Below are positions 34,477 through 42,845 of a stretch of DNA of 64,000 nt, piece after piece. The translations under genes and the position numbers were made by a program. Each line of letters starts with the position of its first letter. The first letter of the stretch is position 1. Below the pieces are notes generated by a model. That model saw only the letters and a list, made by a program, of their open reading frames with translations, was not told where the DNA came from and made no database searches. The DNA comes from Holophagales bacterium (GTDB lineage Bacteria > Acidobacteriota > Thermoanaerobaculia > UBA5066), in contig JADKBZ010000007.1 in NCBI GenBank assembly GCA_016714815.1, positions 97,019 to 161,018 of the forward strand, written 5' to 3'.

Positions 34477-34928
34477 GTGGATGACGTAGCGCCGAGCACG
34501 GCCCCTGCCCCCAGCCGGCTCGAGCGTTTTCTCCGTAGGTGGGGTCCTGCGCTGGTCCTCGGCGCTGCGGTCTTCATGCTACTGCTCGGGTTGAGGCAGA
34601 CGACGTTCTTCTGGCCACTCGAGCAAGCCACGAGAGACTGGCGCGTGCGCGTGCGATCGCACACCTCGATGCAGGCTCTCCAGGCGCCGACGCACTCCCG
34701 CCCGGACCGCCTCGTCGTCGTGAAGATAGACGATGAAACGTTGCAGCCGATCGAGGAGCCGATGCTGTTCTGGACCGGCCGCTTCGCCGCCGTCCTGGCG
34801 GCCCTGGATCGCGCCGGGGCGGACGTGGTGGCCCTCGACCTCCAGTTCCAGGTCTCGTCGGCGACGTCGTGAACACCGCCTCACGGATCATTGGCCTGAG
34901 CAAGAGGATCGGCTGGCGGATCCTGGCT
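34477..34928 (+). pseudogene. CHASE2-adenylate/guanylate cyclase, internally deleted remnant
   Basis: The first 126 codons (from GTG 34477) have a membrane segment (ALVLGAAVFMLLLGL) and the start of a CHASE2 domain (RDWRVRVRSH, then DRLVVVKIDDETLQPI and AGADVVALDLQFQ). The reading frame stops at 34872. In another frame from 34860 the sequence GDVVNTASRIIGLSKRIGWR follows. This is the conserved C-terminal block of class III nucleotide cyclases (GDVVNTASRIEGL). A CHASE2-cyclase gene has thus lost everything between the sensor start and the cyclase end. Confidence 0.75.
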
Positions 34929-35144
34929 GCCGCCCGGGCGGCAACGTGGAGCACGTTCCCGCCGAGACGAAGAAGCACGGCGCGGAGGCACCCGACCTCG
35001 CCACCGGACTCGCCATCGGACTCTTCGCCGGGACGTCCCTCGTCCCCGAGAGGGAGAGCAGCTCCCTTCTGGCAGCACGAGAGGGCGGAGCTGGCCGGAC
35101 CCCTCCTGAGCGAGGGCCGTGCGATCCAGCCGGTCGACGATTGA
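34925..35144 (+). pseudogene. decayed copy of the CGGC-domain gene
   Basis: Bases 34925-35144 align with 20806-21102, the 3' two-thirds of the intact CGGC gene. Matching blocks include GCAACGTGGAGCACGT (intact: GGAACGTCGAGTACGT), the peptide block NVEHVPAETKKHGAEA (intact NVEYVPAEMKKNGAEA), the CAGCTCCC-TTCTGGCAGCA block, and GACGATTGA at the end. Several internal segments are missing and the frame is broken. Divergence by substitution as well as deletion shows this is an old relic rather than an assembly artefact. Confidence 0.85.
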
Positions 35145-35262
35145 AGGAAAGGGAAAAGGCGAGGGTCGGATCTTTCAACTTTCGGCAAGCCTCCTCCCGG
35201 GCCGGGTGGAGACCCTCACGACGGGGGAGGAGGCGGGTGCCCCTGGTGAATCGGCACGACCC
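35145..35262 (+). pseudogene. fused remnants of a nifX-like start and a radical SAM 3' segment
   Basis: After the CGGC relic, GGAAAGGGAAA and TTTCAACTTTCGG match the ribosome binding site and first codons of the nifX gene at 21117. The sequence then jumps at about 35186 to GCCTCCTCCCGGGCCGGGT, matching 23014-23032 of the radical SAM gene. This continues to about 35262 (AGGAGGCGGGT, GAATCGG). The order of the original operon is kept, but about 1.9 kb (most of nifX, all of the first minD and most of the radical SAM gene) is gone. Confidence 0.8.
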
Positions 35263-35285
35263 GATGGCCCACTCCCGCCTCGCCT

Positions 35286-37094
35286 TCAGGCGAGCGCGAC
35301 GGTTCGCGGCACCGCGACGACCCGGTTCCGGCCGGCCTCCTTGCCCTCGTAGAGAGCCTCGTCGGCGCGCCGGACGAGCACCTCGGAGCTGCTCCCGTCC
35401 GACTCCGCCACGCCGAACGTCGCCGTAACGGCGAAAGAGAGGCCGTTCACTTCGATCGGCGACGCCGCCAGACCCTGCCTCACTTTCTCCGCGAGCTTCA
35501 CGGCACCTTCCAGCGGCGTCATCGGCAATACGAAGAGGAGCTCCTCTCCCCCCCACCGGCCGACCGTGTCGAGGGCCCGGGAGAGTTCGCGCGCCACGGC
35601 CGCGGCCTGACGGAGGACCTGATCGCCCGCCGCGTGGCCATGGGTGTCGTTGACCACCTTGAAGTGATCGAGGTCCATCATGACGATGGAGAATGGGGCG
35701 CCACTGCGGGCGGAGCGGAGCGTCTCCTCGTGCAGGCGCGCTTCGACGTGGCGCCGGTTCGCCAGGCCCGTCAGGGAGTCGGTTCGGGCGAGGAGCTCCA
35801 GCGCGTCTCTCGCCGCCGCGAGTTCCTCGTTCTTTCGCCCGATGACCCTGTTCGCGCGGACCTTGGAGCGATAGCCGGCGGCGAGGAGCATGGTCAGGAT
35901 CGTGAGAGCGCCCGCCCCGGTGACGAGCGCACCGCGCTGGCTGCGCTCCCTTTCCAGCGCGAGCGTCTGGATGGCCTGGTCGCGCTCGAGGAGCTCGATG
36001 CGTGCCTTTCGGGTCTCGGCCTCGTAAAAGGCGCCGAGGTCGGCGATCCGGCGCGCGCTCTCTGCGCTCGAGATCTCGGACCGCAGGCCGTAGGCGCGTG
36101 CCAGCTCCTCGTAGGCGCGTTCGTAGCTTCCAATCGCCGCAAGCGAGTCGGCGAGGCGCGCCCGCGCTGCCTCTTCCTCAGGCGGGTTCCCTCCTGTCGT
36201 CGCCAGCCGGACCGCGACCTCTGCCCAGCGCCGGGCCTCCACGGGCTCGTTCAGCTCGCCGAGGAAATACGAGAGGTTCCCGGCGGCGAGGCAGGCCTCC
36301 CGGGTGGACCCGTTCCGAGTGTGGAGAAGGTAGGCCTCCTCCACGAGCCGGCGGGCCCGCCGGGGATTCCCCTCTCGCCCGAGGGTCAGGCCGAGGTCGT
36401 TGGCCACGCACCCGGCCGTATAGAGGTCCCCGGCCTTTCTGGCCAGCACCAGCGCCTTCTCGTGTCGCTTCACCGCCTCCGGATACGACTTGAGGATGGC
36501 GAGTGCGTTCCCCTGCTCGTTCAGAGCGCTTGCTTCTGCGCCCACCGACCCGGCGCTCCGCGCGGCGGTCTCGGCGCGCTCGAAGTAGCGGAGCGCCTCC
36601 TCGGCGCGCCCGAGGTTCCGGTAGATCATTCCGACCGTCTGGGCCGCGCTCGCTTCCGTGGCCGGCGCTTGCGCCTTCTCGGCCAGCCGGAGGGCCTCGA
36701 GCGCCGAGCTCTGGGCCTCGTCGAGCCGGCCGAGGAGGATGAACGCCACCGCCTGGTCGCTGAGCGCGCGAGCGGCTGCCGAGGTCATTCCCGCTTCGTT
36801 CGCGCTCGACGCCGCCTCCCGGAGGGGCGCGACGGAAGCCCCGGTTCTCCGGGCGGCTCGGAGCGCCTGCGCGTAGGAGATGAGGGCGCGCACCAGCCCT
36901 TCGGTGTCACCCCGGGCGCGGGCCTCCTCGACCTCGAGCCTCGCCTTCTCGGCAGCGGCGTTCCCGTCCGTGGCGGACGTCTCGGCGCCCGCGGCCTCCG
37001 GCCCCGGAGGGCTCTGGGCCCCCCGCACGTCCCCGGCCGCCACGAGCAGGAGGGCGAGCCCCGCGAGACCCGGAACGAAACGCCAAGAGAGCAT
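35286..37094 (-). CDS. TPR-repeat diguanylate cyclase
   Basis: A 602-residue protein. After a signal peptide (LAGLALLLVAAGDVRGA) there are about seven TPR-like repeats (residues 50-340). A membrane segment lies near 375-395 (ALVTGAGALTILTMLLAAGY), followed by a coiled coil and a GGDEF domain. The active-site motif is RWGGEELLF, with the inhibitory I-site RALD five residues before it, so a feedback-inhibited diguanylate cyclase is expected. Input is periplasmic, output cytoplasmic c-di-GMP. It lies 40 bases downstream of the metal ABC permease on the same strand and may be read with it. Confidence 0.9.
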   Translation of the reverse strand: MLSWRFVPGLAGLALLLVAAGDVRGAQSPPGPEAAGAETSATDGNAAAEKARLEVEEARARGDTEGLVRALISYAQALRAARRTGASVAPLREAASSANEAGMTSAAARALSDQAVAFILLGRLDEAQSSALEALRLAEKAQAPATEASAAQTVGMIYRNLGRAEEALRYFERAETAARSAGSVGAEASALNEQGNALAILKSYPEAVKRHEKALVLARKAGDLYTAGCVANDLGLTLGREGNPRRARRLVEEAYLLHTRNGSTREACLAAGNLSYFLGELNEPVEARRWAEVAVRLATTGGNPPEEEAARARLADSLAAIGSYERAYEELARAYGLRSEISSAESARRIADLGAFYEAETRKARIELLERDQAIQTLALERERSQRGALVTGAGALTILTMLLAAGYRSKVRANRVIGRKNEELAAARDALELLARTDSLTGLANRRHVEARLHEETLRSARSGAPFSIVMMDLDHFKVVNDTHGHAAGDQVLRQAAAVARELSRALDTVGRWGGEELLFVLPMTPLEGAVKLAEKVRQGLAASPIEVNGLSFAVTATFGVAESDGSSSEVLVRRADEALYEGKEAGRNRVVAVPRTVALA

Positions 37095-37134
37095 ACGGCC
37101 CCTCGCCCGGCATCATGGCACGAGAGGTCCCGGT

Positions 37135-37968
37135 CTAAGTGGTCCGGGAGATCGACCTGTCTCGCAAGGCCCGGAGCGCGAGCGACGCGAGGAAGAGCCC
37201 CGCGGCGACGAGAACGATCGTGGCACCGGCCGGAAGGTCGGGCGCGTACGAGATCCAGAGGCCTCCCGCGGCGGCGACGCCTCCGAGGAGTGTCGCCACG
37301 GCCATCATTCCCGCCAGGCTCCGGGCCCAATGTCCTGCCGCAGCCGACGGGAGCGTCAGGAGAGCGAGGACGAGGACGAGGCCGGCGACGCGGATCAGGA
37401 GGACGACGGTCAGCGACACCAGGACGAGGAGGAGGAGCTGGAGCGCCACGACGGGGAGCCCGCGCAGGCGCGCCAGCTCTTCGTCGAACGAGACGGCGAC
37501 GAATGGGCGATAGAGGAGGGCGACCGCCGCCGCGATGACGGCGTCGAGAACGACCATTCCCCAGAGCTGCGAGCTGTCGACCATCAGGATGCTGCCAAAG
37601 AGATAGCTGAGGAGCTCCGTGTCGTAGCCTGGCGTCTTCGCTATGAAGACGATGCCGACGGCCATTCCGGTCGCCCAGATCGCCCCGATGAGGGCGTCTT
37701 CCCTCTCCTTCCTGACGAGGCCGATCCATCCGATCAGGAGGGCCGCCCCGACGGCGGCGACGATCGCGCCGGCGAGCGGAGGTCCGCCGAAATAGAGGGC
37801 GATTCCCATACCGCCGAGGACGGCGTGGGCGATGGCTCCCGTCAGGGAGGAGATCCTCCGGACGACGACGAACGGCCCGATCAATCCACAGCCGAGCGCG
37901 GCGAGGAGCCCCGCCGCGAGGGCGTTGCGCAGGAACCCGTGCTGCAGGAAGGCGCTGAGGAATTCCAT
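37135..37968 (-). CDS. ZnuB/MntB-type metal ABC transporter permease
   Basis: A 277-residue ABC-3 family permease with about eight membrane segments. It begins EFLSAFLQHGFLRNALAAGL and includes GPFVVVRRISSLTGAIAHAV, the conserved family motif, and SFDEELARLRGLPV. It moves Zn, Mn or Fe ions through the cytoplasmic membrane with the adjacent ATPase and binding protein. The ATG at 37968 overlaps the ATPase stop by one base. Confidence 0.92.
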   Translation of the reverse strand: MEFLSAFLQHGFLRNALAAGLLAALGCGLIGPFVVVRRISSLTGAIAHAVLGGMGIALYFGGPPLAGAIVAAVGAALLIGWIGLVRKEREDALIGAIWATGMAVGIVFIAKTPGYDTELLSYLFGSILMVDSSQLWGMVVLDAVIAAAVALLYRPFVAVSFDEELARLRGLPVVALQLLLLVLVSLTVVLLIRVAGLVLVLALLTLPSAAAGHWARSLAGMMAVATLLGGVAAAGGLWISYAPDLPAGATIVLVAAGLFLASLALRALRDRSISRTT

Positions 37969-38711
37969 CAGTGCGCGCCTCCCCCGCTGGTGTGGTCGAT
38001 GACGCGGACGGGCCCCCCGTAGAGGTGCGCGAGCGCCTCGGTCGCGAGGGCGCCGGGAGCGTGGCAGACGAGGGTCCGGTTCAGGCAGGCGACCCGGCCC
38101 GCGTGGGCCGTGACGAACCCGATGTCGTGCGAGACGACGACGAGCGTGATCCGCGCATTCAGCCGGACGAGGAGGTCGTAGATCGTCTCCCCCATCCGGG
38201 CGTCGACGCTGGACGTCGGCTCGTCGAGGAGGAGGACCTCGGGCTCGCTCGCAAGCGCACGGGCGATGAGCGCCCGCTGGAGCTCTCCGCCCGACAGCGC
38301 GGCGACGGGACGCCGGGAGAGGTGCGCGATCCGCATCTCCTCGAGCGCCGCGGCCACCGCGGCGCGGTCCGCAGCCGACGGCCGCGCGAAGAGGTGGGCG
38401 CCGTCGAGCCGGGCCTGGGCGACGAGGTCGCTGACCGAGATGGGAAAGTCCCGATCGAACCGGGCGGCCTGCGGTACGTAGCCGAGGCGCCGCCGGGAAT
38501 CGGCCGGGAAGCTTCCGAAGACCCGTACGGTCCCCGCGCGGGGCGCGAGGAGGCCGAGGACGACCTTCAGGAGCGTGCTTTTCCCGCCGCCGTTCGGCCC
38601 GACGAGCGCGAGGAACTCCCCCTGCATGATCGAGAGGCTGACGTCCTCGATCGCGTTCAGCCCCGCGTAGCCCGCGGTGACGTGCGACAGCTCGACGACG
38701 GTCTCGGTCAT
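37968..38711 (-). CDS. ZnuC/MntA-type metal ABC transporter ATPase
   Basis: A 247-residue ATPase: Walker A VGPNGGGKST, Q-loop GYVPQAARFDRDFPISV (typical of ZnuC/TroB), signature LSGGELQRALIARAL, Walker B LLLDEPTSSVD and the switch His in VSHDIGFV. ATG at 38711 overlaps the binding-protein stop by four bases. Metal specificity is not decided by this subunit. Confidence 0.93.
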   Translation of the reverse strand: MTETVVELSHVTAGYAGLNAIEDVSLSIMQGEFLALVGPNGGGKSTLLKVVLGLLAPRAGTVRVFGSFPADSRRRLGYVPQAARFDRDFPISVSDLVAQARLDGAHLFARPSAADRAAVAAALEEMRIAHLSRRPVAALSGGELQRALIARALASEPEVLLLDEPTSSVDARMGETIYDLLVRLNARITLVVVSHDIGFVTAHAGRVACLNRTLVCHAPGALATEALAHLYGGPVRVIDHTSGGGAH

Positions 38712-39598
38712 CGGAGGTTTCGCGCGAAGGCCGCGGCCACGGCGCGGGTATTCGCGAGGAAGTCCTCGGCGAGCGGGTCGATGACGACGACCTCGCCTCC
38801 GATCGCGGAGGCGACCGTCTTCGCGTCGTTGCGGCTGAACTGCTTCTGGACGAAGACGACCCGGGTCCCGCGGCGGCGAGCCTGGTCGATGACGGTCGCG
38901 AGCGCACGGGGCCCGGGCTCCTTCCCCTCGGCTTCGATGGCGATCTGGGTCAGGCCGTAGGCGCGCGCGAAATAGCCCCACGAGGGGTGGAAGACGAGGA
39001 AGGTCCTCTCCTTGCGCTCCGCGAGCTCGGCGCGGATCTGCGCGTCGAGGGCGTCGAGGTCTGCCGCGAAGCGCCGGTACCCGTCGGCGAAGGCGGCCGC
39101 GCGAGCGGGGGCGAGCTCGGTGAGGGCGTCGCGGATGCGGGCGGCCATCACCTTCACGAGAGGGGGTGCCGTCCAGACGTGCGGGTCGAGCGCTCCCGGC
39201 CCGCCCGCGCCCCGGGTCGCGCCGGCCGAAGGAGAGGAACCGATCGGCTTCAGCTCGATGCCGTCCCTCAGGTCGACGATCTTCAGGCCAGGCCTCGCCG
39301 CCGCGATCCGCCCCATCCAGACGTTCTCGAACGGGACGCCGATCCGGAAGTACGCCAAAGCCGTCGAGAGCCCGGCCATCTGCCGGGGCGACGGCTCGTA
39401 CGTGGCGGGGCTCTGCCCGGGTCCGACCATGACGGTCACCCGCACGTGGGCGCCTCCGACGCGCTCGACGAAGCTCTTCATCGGCAGGAGGCTGACGTAG
39501 ACGTTCAGCGGCTCCGCCGCGGACACGCCGAAGGAGAGGGCGAAGAGGGCCGCCGTACAGAGAAGCTTGCCGGCGCGCGCACCGGGAAACACGGTCAT
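38708..39598 (-). CDS. ZnuA/TroA-like periplasmic metal-binding protein, first His ligand missing
   Basis: A 296-residue cluster A-I binding protein with a signal peptide (LLCTAALFALSFGVSAAEP). Expected ligands are partly present: His in ALDPHVWTAP and His in LVFHPSWGYFAR, and an acidic residue near VVVIDPLAEDF. At the first site, where family members have DPHxYEPT, the sequence is GQSPATYEPSPRQ, so that His is absent. The His-rich loop is also missing. ATG 39598 is chosen; a GTG at 39616 is possible. Zinc is not assured; Mn, Fe or another ion is possible. Confidence 0.85.
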   Translation of the reverse strand: MTVFPGARAGKLLCTAALFALSFGVSAAEPLNVYVSLLPMKSFVERVGGAHVRVTVMVGPGQSPATYEPSPRQMAGLSTALAYFRIGVPFENVWMGRIAAARPGLKIVDLRDGIELKPIGSSPSAGATRGAGGPGALDPHVWTAPPLVKVMAARIRDALTELAPARAAAFADGYRRFAADLDALDAQIRAELAERKERTFLVFHPSWGYFARAYGLTQIAIEAEGKEPGPRALATVIDQARRRGTRVVFVQKQFSRNDAKTVASAIGGEVVVIDPLAEDFLANTRAVAAAFARNLR

Positions 39599-39629
39599 TT
39601 CATCGCCACGCTGCACCGAGAGGTGGGGC

Positions 39630-40040
39630 TCAGTCCGTTCCCGGCTTGGCGACGGCTTCCGGAGGGGCGTACTCCTCGAAGGGGCCCTCCGTCTCGCGGC
39701 TCCGGTCGCGGTAGCAGCAACGGCCCTTCTTCTCGTGGCCGGAGTAGTGGGCTTCGAATGAGCGGCACGCTTCGGGCCGCCGGAGCCAGTTCCCCTCCGC
39801 CCCGAGGCAGTGCTCGAGAAGGACCGGGAACTCTCCCTCGGGCCGGATCTCGAGGATCGTCACCTCGTCGGGCCCGGCTTTCTCGTCGCCGAGACGCTCG
39901 AGGAGGGCGCAGAGCGTGTCGGAGACGTAGCTCTCGGTCATCCCCTCGACGCCCGACACTTTCACCCGGGCCTCGTACGTGTAGGGAAGGCGGTGGTCGT
40001 ACTTCGACTTCGGCCCGAGGACGTCTCGCAGGATGCTCAT
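39630..40040 (-). CDS. uncharacterised 136-residue protein
   Basis: A soluble protein that I cannot assign. It begins MSILRDVLGPKSKYDHRLPY. It contains EVTILEIRPEGEFPVLLEHC, a Trp-Leu-Arg segment, and a Cys/His patch FEAHYSGHEKKGRCCYRDRS in the C-terminal third. GGAAGGGAG lies well placed before the ATG. It sits 31 bases upstream of the metal-binding protein gene, so it is probably the first gene of the transporter operon. The Cys/His patch would fit a metal-related role. Confidence 0.7.
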   Translation of the reverse strand: MSILRDVLGPKSKYDHRLPYTYEARVKVSGVEGMTESYVSDTLCALLERLGDEKAGPDEVTILEIRPEGEFPVLLEHCLGAEGNWLRRPEACRSFEAHYSGHEKKGRCCYRDRSRETEGPFEEYAPPEAVAKPGTD

Positions 40041-40056
40041 CGGACAACTCCCTTCC

Positions 40057-40122
40057 GACGGGGTGCGGAGCTGCCTGCCAAAGCGCTCCGCGCGCCTGGC
40101 CGGACGGCTGCGGCACCCCGTC
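40057..40122 (-). promoter_or_regulatory. long-range inverted repeat in the leader of the metal-transport operon
   Basis: GACGGGGTGC at 40057-40066 is perfectly complementary to GCACCCCGTC at 40113-40122, with 46 GC-rich bases between. A TATTCT -10-like element lies just upstream on the minus strand (40125-40130). The repeat would form a 5' leader hairpin ending next to the ribosome binding site of the gene at 40040. It could equally be a terminator for the PLP-enzyme gene that ends at 40180. Confidence 0.4.
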
Positions 40123-40179
40123 CAGAATACCCCTTCGTGAGCCGTCGAGGGATCCTCTTGAAGACGCCCGGTCCGGGCT

Positions 40180-41358
40180 TCATCCGGCCAGGGCCTGCTG
40201 AAGGTCCCGGATCAGGTCCTCGACGTTCTCGATGCCGACCGAGTAGCGAACGAGGCCGTCCGTGATGCCCGCCTTCTCCCGCTCCTCCCTCGGAATGCCC
40301 GCGTGGGTCATCGAGGCCGGATGTTCGATCAGCGTCTCGACGCCTCCGAGCGACACGGCCAGCACCGCGAGCTCGACCCGGTCCATCAGCCGCCGCCCCG
40401 CCTCGAGCCCTCCGACGAGCTCGAAGCCGATCATCGAGCCGAAGCCGCTCATCTGCCGGCGGGCCAGCTCGTGCTGGGGGTGAGAGGGAAGGCCGATGTA
40501 CCGGACCCACGCCACCTCGGGCCGGGCCTCGAGCCAGGAGGCGATCTGCAGCGCCGAGAGCTGGGCTCGCTCGATTCTGAGCGAGAGCGTCTTGACGCCA
40601 CGATGGACGAGGAACGCCTGGTGGGGATCCATGTTGCAGCCCGTCGCGATCATCATGGAACGAAGCCGCTTCAGGATTCCGGGCTCCCGGGCCACGACGA
40701 TCCCGCCGACGACGTCGGCGTGGCCGTTGATGAACTTGGTCACGGAGTGCAGGACCACGTCGGCCCCGAAGCGGAGCGGCTTCTGCAGGAACGGCGAGGC
40801 GAAGGTGTTGTCCACGACGAGGAGGGCGCCGTGCGCGTGCGCGATCCGTGCGGCGGCCTCGAGGTCGGTCACCTGCATGCAGGGGTTCGAAGGGCTCTCC
40901 ACGTAGAGGAGGCGCGTCTCGGGACGGAACGCGGCCTCCAGGGCGGAGAGGTCCGAGGTGTCGACGTACGTCGAGGCGACCCCGAATCGCGAGTAGTGGG
41001 TCTCCATCAGCCCGCGGGACGGGCCGTAGACCGACGCCGTGCTCACCACGTGGCTCCCCTGATCCAGGAGCGCCATGTAGACCGTGTTGACGGCTCCCAT
41101 CCCGGAGCTCGTGGCGACGGCGTCACACCCCTCCTCCAGGTCCGCGACGCAGCGCTCGAGGCTCCGGGTCGTAGGGTTTCCGAGGCGGGTGTAGATGTAG
41201 CCGTCGGCCTTCCCGGCGAAACAGTCGGCTCCCTCCTGGGCGTTCGCGAATCCGAACGTGGAGGTCTGGTAGATCGGCGTCACGACGCTGTGAAGCGGGT
41301 CTTCGTGCGCGCCTGCGTGAACGAGCCTCGTGTCGAACCCTGAATCGTTCTGTCGCAT
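40180..41358 (-). CDS. trans-sulfuration PLP enzyme (methionine gamma-lyase / cystathionine lyase-synthase family)
   Basis: A 392-residue Cys/Met-metabolism PLP enzyme. Motifs: TPIYQTSTFGF, YIYTRLGNPTTRSLE, SSGMGAVNTVYMAL, the PLP loop VVDNTFASPFLQKPL, and the Schiff-base Lys in SVTKFINGHADVVGG. The C-terminal SLGGVETLIEHPASMTHAG is typical of the group. Whether it is a gamma-synthase, gamma-lyase or methionine gamma-lyase cannot be fixed from sequence. AAAGAGGA precedes the ATG. The neighbouring cysteine desulfurase and regulators suggest a sulfur-mobilising role. Confidence 0.9.
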   Translation of the reverse strand: MRQNDSGFDTRLVHAGAHEDPLHSVVTPIYQTSTFGFANAQEGADCFAGKADGYIYTRLGNPTTRSLERCVADLEEGCDAVATSSGMGAVNTVYMALLDQGSHVVSTASVYGPSRGLMETHYSRFGVASTYVDTSDLSALEAAFRPETRLLYVESPSNPCMQVTDLEAAARIAHAHGALLVVDNTFASPFLQKPLRFGADVVLHSVTKFINGHADVVGGIVVAREPGILKRLRSMMIATGCNMDPHQAFLVHRGVKTLSLRIERAQLSALQIASWLEARPEVAWVRYIGLPSHPQHELARRQMSGFGSMIGFELVGGLEAGRRLMDRVELAVLAVSLGGVETLIEHPASMTHAGIPREEREKAGITDGLVRYSVGIENVEDLIRDLQQALAG

Positions 41359-41459
41359 GTCGTCCTCTTTCCCTCAGCGGAGGCTGAGCGAGCGTCTTTG
41401 ACCGGGGACCGAGCCCCAGTGGGAAGGGAAGAAGGTCCAGAAAGGCCGTCGATTCGGTG

Positions 41460-42842
41460 TCAGAAGGCACCGATCCGGAGCTCCCGCATCCGGCGCCAGA
41501 GCTTCGTCCGGCTCATCCCCAGCTCCGCCGCCGCCTTCGACCGGTTCCAGAGGTTCCGTTCGAGGGCGGCGCGGATCGGTGCCTCCTCGGGATCGACCGG
41601 CGGCACGAAGAGTCCGGGCACGACACCACGCCGCGGGGCGGGCGCCTGGAAGGAGACGACGCGCGCCTCCGGCAGGACGCTCTCCGGCGAGCGGATCTCC
41701 GCCGGGAGGTCTTCGAGATGGACCGTCTGCCCGCGGCCGATGGCGACCGCGTACTCCAGCGCGTTCTCCAGCTCGCGGACGTTCCCGGGCCACACGTGGC
41801 GTTCCAGCGCGGCGAGCGTGTCGGGCGAGAGCTGCACGGCGCGCCCCGCGCGGCCGCCGATCCGCGCGAGGAGGTAGCGGGCGATCAGCTCCACGTCCTC
41901 GGGCCTCTCGCGAAGCGGCGGCACGTGAATCGGGACGACGCGGAGGCGGTAGTAGAGGTCCTCGCGGAGGAGGCCCTGGCGGATCGCCTCCTTCGGGTCG
42001 CGATTCGTGGCGGCGACGATCCTCGCGTCGAGCACGCGCGGGCTGCTCTCGCCGACTCTCTCGAATACCCGCTCCTGGAGGACGCGGAGGAGCTTCACCT
42101 GAACGGGAAGCGGAATCTCCCCCGCCTCGTCGAGGAAGAGCGTCCCCCCCTGCGCCATCTCGAGCCGGCCGACCCGGTCGCGCACCGCGCCGGTGAACGC
42201 CCCGCGAACGTGCCCGAAGAGCTCGGTCTCCAGGAGCTCGCCCGGCAGGGCCGCGCAGCTGACCGCCACGAACGGGCCGCCGCTCCGGAGCGAGTGAGCG
42301 TGGAGAGCGCGGGCGAGGACCTCCTTGCCGGTCCCGCTCTCGCCCGTGATCAGGACGTTCGCGTCGCTGCCGTGGAGCGACTCGACGAGGTGGACGATCC
42401 GGAGCATCTGCGGCGACCGGGCGACGAGCCCGTGCGAGACGAGCGCGCTCTGGAGGATCGTGTCGTCGTCCTCGGCGGGACGGAGGACGACGAGGAAACG
42501 CGCCCGCGGGTCGCAGGCGCTGACGACCCCCTCGGCCAGCGGCGTGGTGGTGACGGAGACGAGGCGCGCCGCGTCGCGGCCGCAGCGCAGGACGCCCCGC
42601 CGCCCCTCCTCGCGCCGCCCGAGACGGAGCGACTCGCGGAGCGTCTCTTCGGGGCCGAAGAGGCGCGGCCCGAAGAGCGCCTCGACGGGCTTTCCGATCA
42701 CCGCGACGGCGGTCCCTCTCCCCGCCATCCGGTCGAGGGAGTGGCTCGCGCGGATGATGATGAACGCCTCGTCGAGGACGACGAGGGCGCGCCCGAGGGA
42801 TTCGAAGACCGCTTCGAGGTTCGACCAGTCGGGCGCGCCCAG
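41460..42842 (-). CDS. sigma-54-dependent regulator with short PAS domain, apparent CTG start
   Basis: NtrC-type protein. A PAS-like region at residues 1-140 (DWSNLEAVFESLGRALVVLD) is followed by the AAA+ domain with ITGESGTGKE, GAFTGA and GGTLFLDEAGE, then a Fis-type HTH (NRSKAAAELGMSRTKLWRRM). The PAS sequence extends well upstream of the first ATG (42728), back to the stop of the preceding gene. Only CTG at 42842 fits, with GGAG seven bases upstream. This gives about 460 residues. It follows the DUF134-NifX gene by three bases in the same frame. Likely target: neighbouring sulfur/metal genes; no sigma-54 promoter was recognised nearby. Confidence 0.85.
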   Translation of the reverse strand: MGAPDWSNLEAVFESLGRALVVLDEAFIIIRASHSLDRMAGRGTAVAVIGKPVEALFGPRLFGPEETLRESLRLGRREEGRRGVLRCGRDAARLVSVTTTPLAEGVVSACDPRARFLVVLRPAEDDDTILQSALVSHGLVARSPQMLRIVHLVESLHGSDANVLITGESGTGKEVLARALHAHSLRSGGPFVAVSCAALPGELLETELFGHVRGAFTGAVRDRVGRLEMAQGGTLFLDEAGEIPLPVQVKLLRVLQERVFERVGESSPRVLDARIVAATNRDPKEAIRQGLLREDLYYRLRVVPIHVPPLRERPEDVELIARYLLARIGGRAGRAVQLSPDTLAALERHVWPGNVRELENALEYAVAIGRGQTVHLEDLPAEIRSPESVLPEARVVSFQAPAPRRGVVPGLFVPPVDPEEAPIRAALERNLWNRSKAAAELGMSRTKLWRRMRELRIGAF

Positions 42843-42845
42843 AAA

